Counted from the first letter of the stretch, positions 37,739 through 46,931 are shown. The stretch is DNA of 64,000 nt from Flavobacterium sp. (GCF_027490375.1 NZ_JAIXYH010000059.1:1-64000), one strand, 5' to 3'. Numbers and translations are program-made. Notes: generated by a model from the sequence alone, not told the origin.

Positions 37739-38287
37739 ATGAACACAACAGCAAAAAGAACATTTTCAGTTCCACAACGCGAGGAAGTCTCAACCGTTAA
37801 TCAAGGCATTTTCGACAATCTGCACAAAATGATTGGTTTTGTGCCCAATTTGTATGCTTTTTATGCACACAACGAAACGGCTTTGTCTGATTATCTAGCG
37901 CTCCAAAATCGCAAAAGCACCCTTACGGGTAAACAACGTGAAGTAATCAATTTGGTTACGAGTCAGATTAACGGTTGTCGCTACTGCCAATCGGCACACA
38001 GTGTATTCGGAAAATATGCCGGATTAAGTGAAGAGCAAATTTTGGAAGTGCGCGGCGGTTCGGCCTCCTTTGATCCGAAGTTGGATGCTTTGGTGCGCTT
38101 TACAGCAGAAGTGGTTAGCAACCGAGGTAAAGTAAGCGAAGACGCTAAAGAACTTTTCTTTCAAGCCGGTTATAGCGTTGCCAACTTAATTGATGTGGTG
38201 ATTGTGGTAGGCGATAAAATCATCAGCAACTACTTACACAATTTGACCGGAATTGAAATCGACTGGCCATTGGCTGATCAGCTTTAA
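37739..38287 (+). CDS. carboxymuconolactone decarboxylase / AhpD-like protein
   Basis: About 182 residues from ATG 37739. The all-helical CMD domain has the redox pair in NGCRYCQSAHSVFGKYAGLS, the AhpD-type CxxC with the proton-relay histidine. The family includes alkylhydroperoxide reductase partners. It is followed by an SMP-30-like gene after 51 bases and by OsmC and peroxiredoxin-like genes, which supports a peroxide-defence role. An upstream ATG overlaps the predicted promoter and is rejected. Confidence 0.9.
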   Translation: MNTTAKRTFSVPQREEVSTVNQGIFDNLHKMIGFVPNLYAFYAHNETALSDYLALQNRKSTLTGKQREVINLVTSQINGCRYCQSAHSVFGKYAGLSEEQILEVRGGSASFDPKLDALVRFTAEVVSNRGKVSEDAKELFFQAGYSVANLIDVVIVVGDKIISNYLHNLTGIEIDWPLADQL

Positions 38288-38338
38288 TCAGCAATCGCGA
38301 ATCTAAAAAAATCTAAAAATCTAAAAATCCCAGAAATC

Positions 38339-39358
38339 ATGAAAACTCAAAATTTTATAGCAGCAATTTTATTTGCAACAGCGTCGATTACAGCAGTGGC
38401 GCAACAAAACAAAACCGTTAACACTATCTCATTAAAAGGAGATAAATTATTTCCGGAAGGAATACACACCTTACCCAATGGCGACTTATTAGTAGGCGGA
38501 TTTGGCGACGGTTCGATACAACGAATCGACAGTAAAGATCAGATTTCTTATTTCAGCGCTCCTGGTCAGAACGGTTTGGTAATCGCTGTAGGTATGGCCG
38601 TTGACGAGAAAAACAACCGTCTTTGGGTAGCAAACTTCAACTTCAAGACGTCAAGCGGCAATCCGGGCAGCAATTTTAAAGTTTTTGATTTAAAAAGTGG
38701 AAAATTGCTGAAAACGATCCCCGAAAACTTTATTGATGGAGCTTTTTTCAACGAAGTAACCTTAGATCCTCAAGGTAATGCCTATGTATCGGATACCTTC
38801 GGACCTAATATTTGGAAGACTTCCTTTGCAGACAGTAAGCCCGAAGTGTTTGTGAGCGATCCGTTGTTAAAAAATCCGGCGCCAGACCAACCTTTTGGAT
38901 TGAATGGTCTGACAATTACACCAGATTCGAAGTATTTAATTGCATCGGTTATGAACCGAACAATAAAAGGAGGCGGAACCTTGGTAAGAATACATTTAGG
39001 AACTAAAGAAGTAACACCAATAAAGTTACAAGACGATAATGCCACAAAATCATTTTCAGGATCCGATGGTATGTTTTTTTACAAGGGTCGGCTATTAATG
39101 GTTAATGTTTATTCGCAAGCTGGAGCAATATTCTCAGCTCAATTTAACAAAGACTACACTCAAGCCACGCTAACGATACACGACAAATTTCAATCGGTTT
39201 ACGACAGACCAACTGCTTCTGCGATACGAAACGGCAAATTGTACACGGTAAACAGTCAGTTAAATCACATTATTGACGATAAAGACGGAAAGCTTAACAC
39301 ACCTCCAGTACTGCCATTTAAAGTAGTGAGTGTACCCTTAAACGAATTGTTGAAATAA
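38339..39358 (+). CDS. secreted SMP-30/gluconolactonase-like protein
   Basis: The 339-residue protein has a signal peptide (MKTQNFIAAILFATASITAVAQ) and a six-bladed propeller pattern. LFPEGIHTLPNGDLLVGGF, AVGMAVDEKNNRLWVANFN, EVTLDPQGNAYVSDTFGPN and FGLNGLTITPDSKYLIASV mark successive blades. The calcium-site acids of SMP-30 are plausible but not assigned. It is exported to the periplasm. It follows the AhpD-like gene and ends at a terminator. Confidence 0.82.
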   Translation: MKTQNFIAAILFATASITAVAQQNKTVNTISLKGDKLFPEGIHTLPNGDLLVGGFGDGSIQRIDSKDQISYFSAPGQNGLVIAVGMAVDEKNNRLWVANFNFKTSSGNPGSNFKVFDLKSGKLLKTIPENFIDGAFFNEVTLDPQGNAYVSDTFGPNIWKTSFADSKPEVFVSDPLLKNPAPDQPFGLNGLTITPDSKYLIASVMNRTIKGGGTLVRIHLGTKEVTPIKLQDDNATKSFSGSDGMFFYKGRLLMVNVYSQAGAIFSAQFNKDYTQATLTIHDKFQSVYDRPTASAIRNGKLYTVNSQLNHIIDDKDGKLNTPPVLPFKVVSVPLNELLK

Positions 39359-39363
39359 AAAGC

Positions 39364-39397
39364 AAAGGCCATTCTGAAGGAAAAAGAGTGGCCTTTT
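39364..39397 (+). terminator. rho-independent terminator
   Basis: AAAGGCCA (39364-39371) and TGGCCTTT (39389-39396) form a perfect 8-bp stem after the SMP-30-like stop codon and 17 bases before the OsmC ATG. The short T run suggests partial termination. Confidence 0.65.
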
Positions 39398-39412
39398 AAT
39401 GCCCAACTAGCA

Positions 39413-39805
39413 ATGGAAACCACTACTATAAATTCAAAATTTGAGGGAAGTAATTACGCTACTGTCATAAGCAATGGTAAACATCAAATTATTAATGATG
39501 AACCCATCGAGGACGGTGGCCAGGATAAAGGACTAAACCCTTATGAGTTAATACTCGCTGGACTCGCAACTTGTACCACTGCAACTGTAAAAATGTATGC
39601 TGATCGAAAAGGTTGGAAAATTGGTAAAATGAGCATTACCGCGATCTTAGAAGAGAACAATGTTAGTCGTATCATTAAAACAACTATTGAGATTACGGGG
39701 AACATTACTGAAGAACAGAAAAGCAGATTGTTATTGATAGCCAAAAAATGTCCTGTACACAAACTGTTATCAGCGGGTAATCAAATAGAGACAATTCTTA
39801 ATTAA
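39413..39805 (+). CDS. OsmC-family peroxide-reducing protein
   Basis: The 130-residue protein keeps both reactive cysteines of the OsmC/Ohr family, in LAGLATCTTATVKMYADRKG and AKKCPVHKLL. The opening GKHQIINDEPIEDGGQDKG with LNPYELIL is also typical. OsmC proteins reduce organic hydroperoxides in the cytoplasm. It precedes a thiol peroxidase-like gene by 11 bases, so the two are probably co-transcribed. Confidence 0.92.
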   Translation: METTTINSKFEGSNYATVISNGKHQIINDEPIEDGGQDKGLNPYELILAGLATCTTATVKMYADRKGWKIGKMSITAILEENNVSRIIKTTIEITGNITEEQKSRLLLIAKKCPVHKLLSAGNQIETILN

Positions 39806-39816
39806 AAAGACTTAAC

Positions 39817-40476
39817 ATGATACTTAGTAACATTCAATCATTAGAAGATCAATTAAACGATTTTAAAGAAAAGTGGATTTCTGAAGTAGATTCGACTGTT
39901 TCGGATACTTTTCAAAAAGGTATCGATGAATTAGTTGAAAATCAAATGAGTAGCAACGCGTTGCGTCAAGGAGATTATTCAATCGATTTTATGCTAAAAG
40001 ATGCAGCCGGAAATACGGTTTCGCTTAAAGAAAAATTAAAACAGGGAAGGGTAGTGCTTACGTGGTATCGCGGAGGTTGGTGTCCGTATTGCAATTTAAC
40101 CTTAAGAAATCTGCAAAGCTTCATCCCTGAATTTGAAAAACGAAACACCAAATTAGTGGCATTAACGCCAGAACTTCCCGACCATTCGCTGACTACCAAA
40201 GAAAAAAATGAGCTGACATTCGATGTGTTAACCGATATTAACAACGAAGTAGCCAGAAAATACGGTTTGGTTTTCAAAGTTAGCGATGAAGTAAATTCAT
40301 TTTACAAGAAATTCCACGATTTACTGGACTTTAATGGAGGAAGCGGAGATGAATTACCCTTGACAGCTACGTACGTAATCGAACAAAATGGATTAATTAG
40401 TTACAGTTTTGTTGATGTTGATTACCGCAAAAGAGCTGAACCAGCAGAAATAGTTGCGCATTTGCAGAATAATTAA
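39817..40476 (+). CDS. AhpC/TSA-type peroxiredoxin-like protein
   Basis: The 219-residue thioredoxin-fold protein has the CxxC active site in [19 protein letters not shown] (about residues 90-97), followed by [18 protein letters not shown]. The N-terminal ~65 residues are helical. The tail shows the [20 protein letters not shown] ending of peroxiredoxin-like proteins of this group. It sits between OsmC and an SDR in the stress cluster. Role: thiol-dependent reduction of peroxides, inferred from family. Confidence 0.88.
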   Translation: MILSNIQSLEDQLNDFKEKWISEVDSTVSDTFQKGIDELVENQMSSNALRQGDYSIDFMLKDAAGNTVSLKEKLKQGRVVLTWYRGGWCPYCNLTLRNLQSFIPEFEKRNTKLVALTPELPDHSLTTKEKNELTFDVLTDINNEVARKYGLVFKVSDEVNSFYKKFHDLLDFNGGSGDELPLTATYVIEQNGLISYSFVDVDYRKRAEPAEIVAHLQNN

Positions 40477-40495
40477 AAACCTAAAACGAATTCAG

Positions 40496-41254
40496 ATGTT
40501 TCATTTAAATAATTTTAAAGTACTGATTACTGGCGGTAGCAAAGGAATTGGTAAAGCTTCGGTTGAGCTTTTCCTGGAGCTAGGAGCAACGGTTTTATTC
40601 ACAGCTCGCAACGAAAACGACGTTCGTGACTTAGAAGAAAATTTGCTCAATAAATACAATTCCGTAAAAGGATTGGTAGCTGATGTAACTAACTCGGTCG
40701 ATATAGAAAAAGTTAAACAATATATCCAAAGCAACTGGGGTTCACTGGATGTTCTGGTCAATAATGCCGGTACGAACTTAAGAAAGCCAACTGTTGACTA
40801 CACCGAAAGTGAATACCAATTTGTAGTTGATACCAATATCAAAGCGCCATTTATGATGAGCAAATCCTTGTATCCCTTGTTGCAAAAATCGGATTATCCC
40901 TCAATCATTAACGTAGCTTCTATTGCGGGTTTATTGGATGTTCGTACGGGTTCTCCTTACGGCATTTCTAAAGCCGGTATCTTGCAATTTACGCGCAATC
41001 TGGCAGTTGAGTGGGCGATCGACAAGATAAGAGTAAATGCAGTATCGCCTTGGTTTACCGAAACGCCACTTACCGCCGGATTGTTAGAAGACACCGCTAA
41101 AGTACAGGAGGTAATTTCAAGAACCCCGCTACGGAGAGTTGCAAAACCCCTAGAAATGGCCCATGCTATTGCTTTTTTAGCAATGCCAGCGTCATCATAC
41201 ATCACCGGTCAAAATCTGATTGTTGATGGCGGAATGTCGGTCAATGCGCTGTAG
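40496..41254 (+). CDS. short-chain dehydrogenase/reductase
   Basis: About 252 residues from ATG 40496 ([19 protein letters not shown]). The earlier in-frame ATG lies inside the preceding gene and is rejected. It shows the coenzyme motif [14 protein letters not shown] near 88, the catalytic Ser in [15 protein letters not shown] (Tyr and Lys), and the C-terminal [20 protein letters not shown] typical of FabG/tropinone-reductase-like SDRs. It follows the peroxiredoxin-like gene after 19 bases. Substrate unknown. Confidence 0.92.
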   Translation: MFHLNNFKVLITGGSKGIGKASVELFLELGATVLFTARNENDVRDLEENLLNKYNSVKGLVADVTNSVDIEKVKQYIQSNWGSLDVLVNNAGTNLRKPTVDYTESEYQFVVDTNIKAPFMMSKSLYPLLQKSDYPSIINVASIAGLLDVRTGSPYGISKAGILQFTRNLAVEWAIDKIRVNAVSPWFTETPLTAGLLEDTAKVQEVISRTPLRRVAKPLEMAHAIAFLAMPASSYITGQNLIVDGGMSVNAL

Positions 41255-41350
41255 CAGACTTAGTCAAAAAAAATAGACGAAAGTGCCTATCAAAAAAAAC
41301 ACTTAAAAAAACATTAATCAATTGTTACACAAATTTAAAGAAGAATAAAA

Positions 41351-41824
41351 ATGAGAAATTTAGCTTTATTATTGTTTGTTGTTGTATTATCTACAACAAG
41401 CTTTGCACAATCAGCTGCTAAAAGAAAAGCAGCTTTCAATTTAGAAAATAATGTTGCCATTCAGGGCTATGATCCGGTGGCATATTTTACACAAAAGAAG
41501 GCCGTAAAAGGAAAATCTTCGATAGCAACCCAATACGAAGGAGTAACCTATTATTTTGCCACACCAGCCAATAAAGATTTGTTCCTGAAAAACCCCGACC
41601 AATACGAACCACAGTACGGCGGATGGTGCGCATATGCCATGGGTGCAACCGGAGAAAAAGTTGAAGTTGATCCGGAAACATTTAAAATTGTTAACGGCAA
41701 ATTGAATCTGTTTTACAATGCATTTTTTAATAATACGCTGAAATCTTGGAATAAAGATGAAGCCAACCTAAAGGCTAAAGCGGATGCGAACTGGAAAAAA
41801 ATTATAAAAAAAATAACGATATGA
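41351..41824 (+). CDS. secreted YHS-domain protein
   Basis: The 157-residue protein has a signal peptide (MRNLALLLFVVVLSTTSFAQ) and a YHS-like domain. The pattern is VAIQGYDPVAYFTQKKAVKG, TYYFATPANKDLFLKNPDQY and PQYGGWCAYAMG, ending with FNNTLKSWNKDEANLKAKAD. YHS domains are often linked to metal, particularly copper, handling. It overlaps the next gene by four bases. A paralogue lies at 43923. Confidence 0.85.
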   Translation: MRNLALLLFVVVLSTTSFAQSAAKRKAAFNLENNVAIQGYDPVAYFTQKKAVKGKSSIATQYEGVTYYFATPANKDLFLKNPDQYEPQYGGWCAYAMGATGEKVEVDPETFKIVNGKLNLFYNAFFNNTLKSWNKDEANLKAKADANWKKIIKKITI

Positions 41825-42210
41825 AAACGAATGTAACAACACTGATTGCCAAAGGAATAATAGTGGTAATTTTACTTCAAACCTTATTTTTCAAATTTTC
41901 TGCGGCCCAAGAAAGCGTCTATATCTTTACGACACTTGGCATAGAACCTTATGGCAGAATTGGATCTGGTATTGTTGAACTTATTGCATCCATACTAATA
42001 CTCGTGCCAAGAACAACACTAATCGGAGCTTTATTGGCTTTAGGTACCATGAGTGGAGCTATACTTTCGCACCTTTTGTTTTTAGGCATTGAAGTAAAAG
42101 GCGACGGCGGACTTTTATTTATTCTTGCAACCGTTACTTTTGCTTCTAGTTTGTACTTGATTTTTAAGGAAAGAAGCAAAATACCAGATCTTTTAAAATT
42201 AAAAATCTAA
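41821..42210 (+). CDS. DoxX-like four-helix membrane protein
   Basis: The 129-residue protein has four hydrophobic helices (about 8-25, 48-66, 72-92, 98-115) with the pattern LGIEPYGRIGSGIVELIASI, resembling DoxX/DoxD-like proteins. It begins within the YHS gene (ATGA overlap), so the two are coupled. Several flavobacterial genomes pair YHS and DoxX-like genes, as far as I recall. Role unknown; redox or metal stress is plausible. Confidence 0.78.
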   Translation: MKTNVTTLIAKGIIVVILLQTLFFKFSAAQESVYIFTTLGIEPYGRIGSGIVELIASILILVPRTTLIGALLALGTMSGAILSHLLFLGIEVKGDGGLLFILATVTFASSLYLIFKERSKIPDLLKLKI

Positions 42211-42353
42211 TTTGATTGATCCGACAGTTAACCGGAGCTGTCATCCCGTTACAGCGGTTTTAGTCTATTCACGTTCAAAGAACTCTAAAGTTGGCAAACG
42301 CTTGATAAGCAAAAGCACATTCGCTTATCCACGTTTTTTTCCGGTAACGATTT

Positions 42354-42510
42354 TCCAGCCCCGATGGCAGTGAAAAGCCCGGAAATGCGAAAACGTTGCT
42401 GGCGTTGCGTGGCAGCGGCGACCGGCAGGAAGCCAATGCCGAGCGTACGACAGCCGTTTTGGCATTGAGGACTTGCAACGAACAGCGGGAATTGCTGGCC
42501 CAAAAAACAA
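42354..42510 (+). repeat. dispersed hairpin element, copy B
   Basis: It begins CAGCCCCGATGGCAGTG and ends GGACTTGCAACGAACAGCGG followed by GAATTGCT. Its ends are nearly identical to copy A at 15849-15990, while the core differs. It lies between the stress cluster and the DM13 gene. Confidence 0.75.
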
Positions 42511-42559
42511 ATCGATGGTAAATGTAAGCTAGCCGACATTTTAGCTTGGGGCGCTGCAG

Positions 42560-42567
42560 TAGTTTTG
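42560..42567 (+). promoter_or_regulatory. -7 promoter box of the DM13 gene
   Basis: TAGTTTTG is a perfect TAnnTTTG. A good -33 TTG is not found at the right distance (the nearest, 42546, leaves 11 bases). It supports ATG 42588 as the translation start rather than the in-frame codon at 42546. Confidence 0.4.
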
Positions 42568-42587
42568 ACCTTAATAAACTTAGTATC

Positions 42588-43001
42588 ATGAGAACATTAG
42601 TGCTGATTGTTTGTAGTTTTTTACTTTTTGGCTGTTCGGAAGAAGGCGTACTTACCTCGGGCCGCGTTGCAGAAGAAATTGCACCCGACGCTACGCTGCA
42701 ATACGCGGGGAATTTTGCTCCAACCTCAGGAATTACCGTTTCTGGTGGTGCGCAAATTTACTTCTCGGAAGGCACTTATAAGTTGCAACTAACGGATTTT
42801 TCGATTTCAAACGGACCCGATTTAAAAGTGTATTTATCGCAAGCGGCCGTTCCGAGCAACTTTGTAAATCTCGGCAATTTAAGTGCGCAAACGGTTTATG
42901 AAATCCCCAATTCGGTAGTGGTTTCCGACTACGATTACGTACTTATTCATTGCCAACAATACAATCATTTATTTGCGGTAACTGCTTTAACTCAAAACTA
43001 A
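42588..43001 (+). CDS. DM13-domain lipoprotein
   Basis: About 137 residues from ATG 42588, with the lipoprotein signal MRTLVLIVCSFLLFGCSEEG (lipid cysteine at 16). The rest is a DM13 domain, shown by YKLQLTDFSISNGPDLKVYL and YEIPNSVVVSDYDYVLIHCQ. DM13 domains are proposed electron-transfer or adhesion modules with a conserved late cysteine, seen here in IHCQQYNHLF. The outer-membrane gene follows after four bases and a YHS gene after that; together they form a small envelope operon. Confidence 0.85.
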   Translation: MRTLVLIVCSFLLFGCSEEGVLTSGRVAEEIAPDATLQYAGNFAPTSGITVSGGAQIYFSEGTYKLQLTDFSISNGPDLKVYLSQAAVPSNFVNLGNLSAQTVYEIPNSVVVSDYDYVLIHCQQYNHLFAVTALTQN

Positions 43002-43005
43002 GACT

Positions 43006-43905
43006 ATGAAAAAGTTAATGCTTGTTGCCTTTTTGTTCTTTGGGAGTAAAGCACTGTTTGCCCAAGGTTGTAGCGACGCGGGAATTTGTTCGATTGATAA
43101 GGGTTTTGACACAGAAACCGACTCGGTTCGCCATGTGATCGAAACAGCCGTGGTTTACAGTTTGGGAGAAGCCGATGTAAAGTACGTGTCGCCATACGTA
43201 GCTTACACGAAGCATTTTTCATCGAAGTTTTCGTTTACGGCGCGCGTTACGTATTCGACAGCTACTGGAAGTTTTGGAACGCGATCGCAATTTGGCGATG
43301 CTTTTCTAATCGGAAACTATCGTTTTAAACCGACGAAGCAAAAGCAATGGAGCGCACTTTTGGGATTTAAGTTTCCGTTTACCGCTTCGAATCTGAAAAT
43401 TAACGGCTATTCGTTGCCGCTCGATTACCAATCGAGTTTAGGAACCATAGATGTTTTGGCGGGAACAACCTTAAAGACAGGTAGTTTCGATTGGCAATTG
43501 GCTGTACAAGTGCCTGTGGTGAATTTGAATCGCAATTCGTATTTCAGTGAATACAGCGGTACGACCGATTTTCCGTCGACTAATTTATTCGAGCGGAAAC
43601 CCGATGCGCTTTTTAGAGCTACGTACACCTGGCAAACGCCTTCGCGGAAGCTGAGTTTTAGACCAAATGTGTTGTTTATTTATCACTTGGGTGAAGATAC
43701 GTATGAGAATATTTTTAGTGAACGCGTGCCGATTGCAGGTTCAGACGGATTGACCGTAAATTTAAACGGCGCGGCGAGTTATCGGTTAACCCGCAAACAG
43801 CAATTGGAAGTGTCGGTGGCGGCTCCAGTTGTGGTTCGAGATGTGCGCCCCGACGGATTGACGCGGAGTTTTGTACTGGGCGTTAGTTACCAATATTCAT
43901 TTTAA
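43006..43905 (+). CDS. outer-membrane beta-barrel protein
   Basis: The 299-residue protein has a signal peptide ending near ALFAQG, a short Cys-containing segment (GCSDAGICSIDKGF), and then regular amphipathic strands ending in YQYSF, a barrel terminus. It lies between DM13 and YHS genes at spacings of 4 and 17 bases. I recognise no exact family. A transporter or porin in the outer membrane is likely; the substrate, possibly a metal, is a guess from its neighbours. Confidence 0.7.
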   Translation: MKKLMLVAFLFFGSKALFAQGCSDAGICSIDKGFDTETDSVRHVIETAVVYSLGEADVKYVSPYVAYTKHFSSKFSFTARVTYSTATGSFGTRSQFGDAFLIGNYRFKPTKQKQWSALLGFKFPFTASNLKINGYSLPLDYQSSLGTIDVLAGTTLKTGSFDWQLAVQVPVVNLNRNSYFSEYSGTTDFPSTNLFERKPDALFRATYTWQTPSRKLSFRPNVLFIYHLGEDTYENIFSERVPIAGSDGLTVNLNGAASYRLTRKQQLEVSVAAPVVVRDVRPDGLTRSFVLGVSYQYSF

Positions 43906-43922
43906 AATTAGAGAAATAAAGT

Positions 43923-44351
43923 ATGAGAAAGTTCATTTTTAAGATGATGCTTTTATATGCATCGTTTTTGCAAGCACAAACCAATCAGAAGAATGGTGTT
44001 GCTATCGAAGGTCACGATCCAGTGGCGTATTTTACCCTAAGTAAAGCAGTAAAGGGAAGCAAGCAATTGCAAGCCAAATTTGAAGACGCTACGTATTATT
44101 TTGCCACGGCTGAGAACAAGCAACTATTTGAGGAAAATCCGCGCAAGTATATTCCGCAATACGGCGGATACTGCGCCTACGGGATGTCGAATGGATATAA
44201 AGCACCCATTCAGCCGGAAGCGTTTACGATTGTCGACGGCAAGTTGTATTTGAATTACAACACAGAAGTTCGCACGGAATGGCAAAAGGAACGAGACGTG
44301 CGAATAACGCGAGCCAACGAAAATTGGAGTAAAATGCATAAAGCAAAATAA
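43923..44351 (+). CDS. YHS-domain protein
   Basis: The 142-residue protein has a signal-like start (FKMMLLYASFLQAQT) and the YHS pattern VAIEGHDPVAYFTLSKAVKG, TYYFATAENKQLFEENPRKY and PQYGGYCAYGMSNG. It is a paralogue of the gene at 41351 (Cys and flanking Tyr/Gly kept). It is the last gene of the DM13-barrel-YHS unit and ends before a terminator hairpin. Probably periplasmic; metal-linked role inferred. Confidence 0.85.
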   Translation: MRKFIFKMMLLYASFLQAQTNQKNGVAIEGHDPVAYFTLSKAVKGSKQLQAKFEDATYYFATAENKQLFEENPRKYIPQYGGYCAYGMSNGYKAPIQPEAFTIVDGKLYLNYNTEVRTEWQKERDVRITRANENWSKMHKAK

Positions 44352-44390
44352 GCAAAGAAACAGGGTTAATTTTCTATGTGTGTTTGGTTG

Positions 44391-44420
44391 GGGATTATCG
44401 GTTAGCGGTAGTCCCTTTTT
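44391..44420 (+). terminator. terminator after the YHS gene
   Basis: GGGATTA (44391-44397) pairs with TAGTCCC (44409-44415), one G-T wobble, followed by TTTTT. Confidence 0.6.
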
Positions 44421-44498
44421 GGTTTTTGCGCATTTTTGATCAATCGATTTTTTAAAATATTTGGCTACATTAGTTTATCTAAACTTAGCCTTCATCAG

Positions 44499-45581
44499 AT
44501 GACTAAAGCAGCCACTTCTATTTTACTTTTTTTTACGACTTTTTTTTCGTTCGCCAACGATGGTGCTTATTTCGGAAGCGGCAATCATTTAGTTCCGATA
44601 AATGAATCAAGTATAAGCGTTAAGAAAGAAATTCTAACCTTGAAAAAGCGTAATAACTTGCAAATGGAAGTCACAGTGTATTACGAGTTCTACAATCCTG
44701 GCCAAGGGAAAAATCTAAAAGTAGGATTTGAAGCTTTCGCACCGCAAGGAGATGCTACAAAGATTAATGAATCCAAACGTCATCCTTACATGCATAATTT
44801 TACTGTAGAGTTGAATTCTGCCATTTTAGGATACGATGTTTCTTATTTGCCTCGTGAAAATCCGCTGAACGAAGATTCGTTAGGAAAAAGCATGGACTTT
44901 CAAACAATTAAAAATCAAGTAAATGAAGGCGAGTTTGATTTTATTTACGTGTATCATTTCGATGCATTTTTAAAAAATGGCTTAAATATTATAAAGCATA
45001 CTTATACAGTTGATCTTTCAAATTCGGTTGAATATCTTTATTCGTTTAGTTACATACTCACGGCAGCAAAACGCTGGGCGAATAAACAAATCGACGATTT
45101 TACCTTGATAATTGACATGGGAGCATTCGAAGCTTTTACACTGAATAAAACCTTCTTTGATCGTGCCGATGAATGGATTTTAAACGGAATTGGACGATTT
45201 GAAAACACGACAGCATCTGAAAATCAGCCAGCAGTTAATTTTTACATGCAAAATGGCACATTACAGTTTCAGAAAACCAATTTCAAAATTCAAGGTGATT
45301 TGTTTTTAAGTAGTGAAAAACGATATGGATTTACGGAAAATAGCTTTTTATCATTTTCGTATCGGATTCATGAATTTCCGCCTACTCCAAAAACACCTTT
45401 GGAACGAAGAATTTATAGAAATTTGCCTTATGCCAGACGAGGTTATGTGTTTAAAAATCAGGAATTAGCTACATTTTACAAGAAGTTTGTTTGGTATATT
45501 CCCGATCCCAATTTTATCCCAGATTTTAACGCACTTTCCGAGATCGAAAAAGCATGGATTAACAAACTAGGCAACGAATAA
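44499..45581 (+). CDS. secreted DUF4424-like protein
   Basis: About 360 residues from ATG 44499, which places a signal peptide (TKAATSILLFFTTFFSFA) at the N-terminus; the upstream in-frame start would bury it. The mature protein begins NDGAYFGSGNHLVPINESSI and KKEILTLKKRNN, the opening of the DUF4424 family. It is a beta-rich extracytoplasmic protein of unknown function. Two small genes follow at 9 and 2 bases. Confidence 0.78.
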   Translation: MTKAATSILLFFTTFFSFANDGAYFGSGNHLVPINESSISVKKEILTLKKRNNLQMEVTVYYEFYNPGQGKNLKVGFEAFAPQGDATKINESKRHPYMHNFTVELNSAILGYDVSYLPRENPLNEDSLGKSMDFQTIKNQVNEGEFDFIYVYHFDAFLKNGLNIIKHTYTVDLSNSVEYLYSFSYILTAAKRWANKQIDDFTLIIDMGAFEAFTLNKTFFDRADEWILNGIGRFENTTASENQPAVNFYMQNGTLQFQKTNFKIQGDLFLSSEKRYGFTENSFLSFSYRIHEFPPTPKTPLERRIYRNLPYARRGYVFKNQELATFYKKFVWYIPDPNFIPDFNALSEIEKAWINKLGNE

Positions 45582-45590
45582 TAGTATTTA

Positions 45591-46118
45591 ATGAGCATGA
45601 TCAAGAAAATTGCCGTTTGTTTCGCGTGTACTTTGCTGGCTGTATTATTGGCTGCGATTTACGGTGCTTTACACGATCAAATTACGTATTCAATTGCTAT
45701 CGAATATTTTACCGTTTTTAAATTTGATCAGTTTGGTTTTTCAGATTTGGGCATGCAATCACCGCGATTAACAACGGCATGGATTGGCATTTTAGCCACT
45801 TGGTGGATGGGACTTATTCTCGGCGCATTCTTGAGTATATTAGGATTAATTCACAGCGATTATAAAACGATGTTTCGGTTCGTGATGCGTTCTATTTACA
45901 TTACTTTTATAGTTACAATTCTTTCTGGAGTTTTGGGCTACGTCGTCGGATGGTTTGATACCGAAACGTATAAGTCGTGCTGCTTTCCGTACAACATCCA
46001 AGATCCGATTAATTTTACTTTAGTGGGCAGTATACACAGTTATGGCTATGCAGGTGCGCCAATAGGTGCAGTGTTGGGAATTCTTTATCAAATAATTATG
46101 AAGAAAAAGAACGTATAG
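45591..46118 (+). CDS. integral membrane protein, function unknown
   Basis: The 175-residue protein has four hydrophobic segments (about 5-25, 60-82, 96-118, 150-168). A polar loop between them contains VGWFDTETYKSCCFPYN with adjacent cysteines. No family recognised. It lies in a three-gene unit with the DUF4424-like gene and the DUF1801-like gene. Confidence 0.7.
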   Translation: MSMIKKIAVCFACTLLAVLLAAIYGALHDQITYSIAIEYFTVFKFDQFGFSDLGMQSPRLTTAWIGILATWWMGLILGAFLSILGLIHSDYKTMFRFVMRSIYITFIVTILSGVLGYVVGWFDTETYKSCCFPYNIQDPINFTLVGSIHSYGYAGAPIGAVLGILYQIIMKKKNV

Positions 46119-46120
46119 TT

Positions 46121-46516
46121 TTGGCAAACCCACAAAAAATAAAATTCAAATCGGTAGCCGATTTTTTAAAAAGTTTGCCTTCCGGCGAATGGGAAATAGT
46201 TGAATTACTTCGCGAATTAATCGTAGAAACCGTTCCAGATGTGCAGGAACGACTCGCGTATAACGTTCCGTTTTACTATCGGAATCGCAGAATAGCGTTT
46301 ATTTGGCCGGCATCGGTGCCTTGCGGAAATATCAAAGAAGGTGTTGCATTAGGATTTGTAGCTGGTAATGCTTTGTTGAAAACCGATGTAAATGCCGATT
46401 CTAAAGTTGAACGTATCGTTTTTAAATCGGTTTCCGAAATTGATCCCGAATGGGTTCGACAACTGTTGTACGAAGCGATTTTAGTTGATGATCAGTTTAA
46501 CATTGATCGAAAGTAG
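46121..46516 (+). CDS. DUF1801-family protein (TTG start)
   Basis: The 131-residue protein fits the DUF1801 pattern: FKSVADFLKSLPSGEWEIVE, then VQERLAYNVPFYYRNRRIAF, and a late RIVFKSVSEIDPEWVRQLLY. The start is TTG at 46121, two bases after the previous stop, because no in-frame ATG precedes the conserved region. It is co-transcribed with the two genes upstream. The biochemical role of the family is not established. Confidence 0.8.
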   Translation: MANPQKIKFKSVADFLKSLPSGEWEIVELLRELIVETVPDVQERLAYNVPFYYRNRRIAFIWPASVPCGNIKEGVALGFVAGNALLKTDVNADSKVERIVFKSVSEIDPEWVRQLLYEAILVDDQFNIDRK

Positions 46517-46572
46517 TGAGCTGCTTTTTATGTTGTAAGTTCCCAACGCTCGGCAACGACTACTTATCCTTA

Positions 46573-46782
46573 GCCACACCATTTTCGCTTTAATTTTCAG
46601 AAGCTATTCCCGCTTTTCGCTGTAGTCCTCAAAAAATACGCTGTTTTCACACGTGCGTCATCCGGCTTCTTGTGGCGCCGTATGCCGCACGGTTCAAACA
46701 AGCGTCTTTTTCTCCGGGCTGCCGCTCCATTCGGGGCTAGGAAATACGTTACTAACGTTTGGTGGAAAAAGTGTATATTCGT
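46573..46782 (-). repeat. dispersed hairpin element copy D, left 210-bp direct repeat
   Basis: 210 bases, from GCCACACCATTTTCGC to GTGTATATTCGT, recur at 53461-53670 with only about seven differences. Read on the minus strand the core starts CCTAGCCCCGAAT and ends AAGCGGGAATAGCTTCTG, like the other dispersed copies. The two copies bracket the cassette-like array in the same orientation. Confidence 0.88.
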
Positions 46783-46931
46783 AAGTGACAAAAGGCGAAA
46801 CAATTGTACAATTTAACATCTTAAAAATACGCAAAACTTTTTAAACGCAAAGCGCTGTAATTAAATAGTTTATCATCGTTTTTGAAAATTGAAAAAGGTG
46901 CATTAACTTCGTCAATTGTCAAGTTGGCGGC
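46783..46931 (+). promoter_or_regulatory. leader of the cassette-like array, ending at GTTGGCGGC
   Basis: It is homologous to 18481-18623 upstream of the lipoprotein cassette: ACAAAAGGCGAAA, TTTAACAT, AAAAATACG, GCTGTAA, then AACTTCGTCAATTGT. It ends at GTTGGCGGC (46923-46931), the exact reverse complement of the site after the helicase gene. CTTCGTCAAT also occurs in the right half of site E2. It may act like an attI-type platform or promoter; function inferred. Confidence 0.6.
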
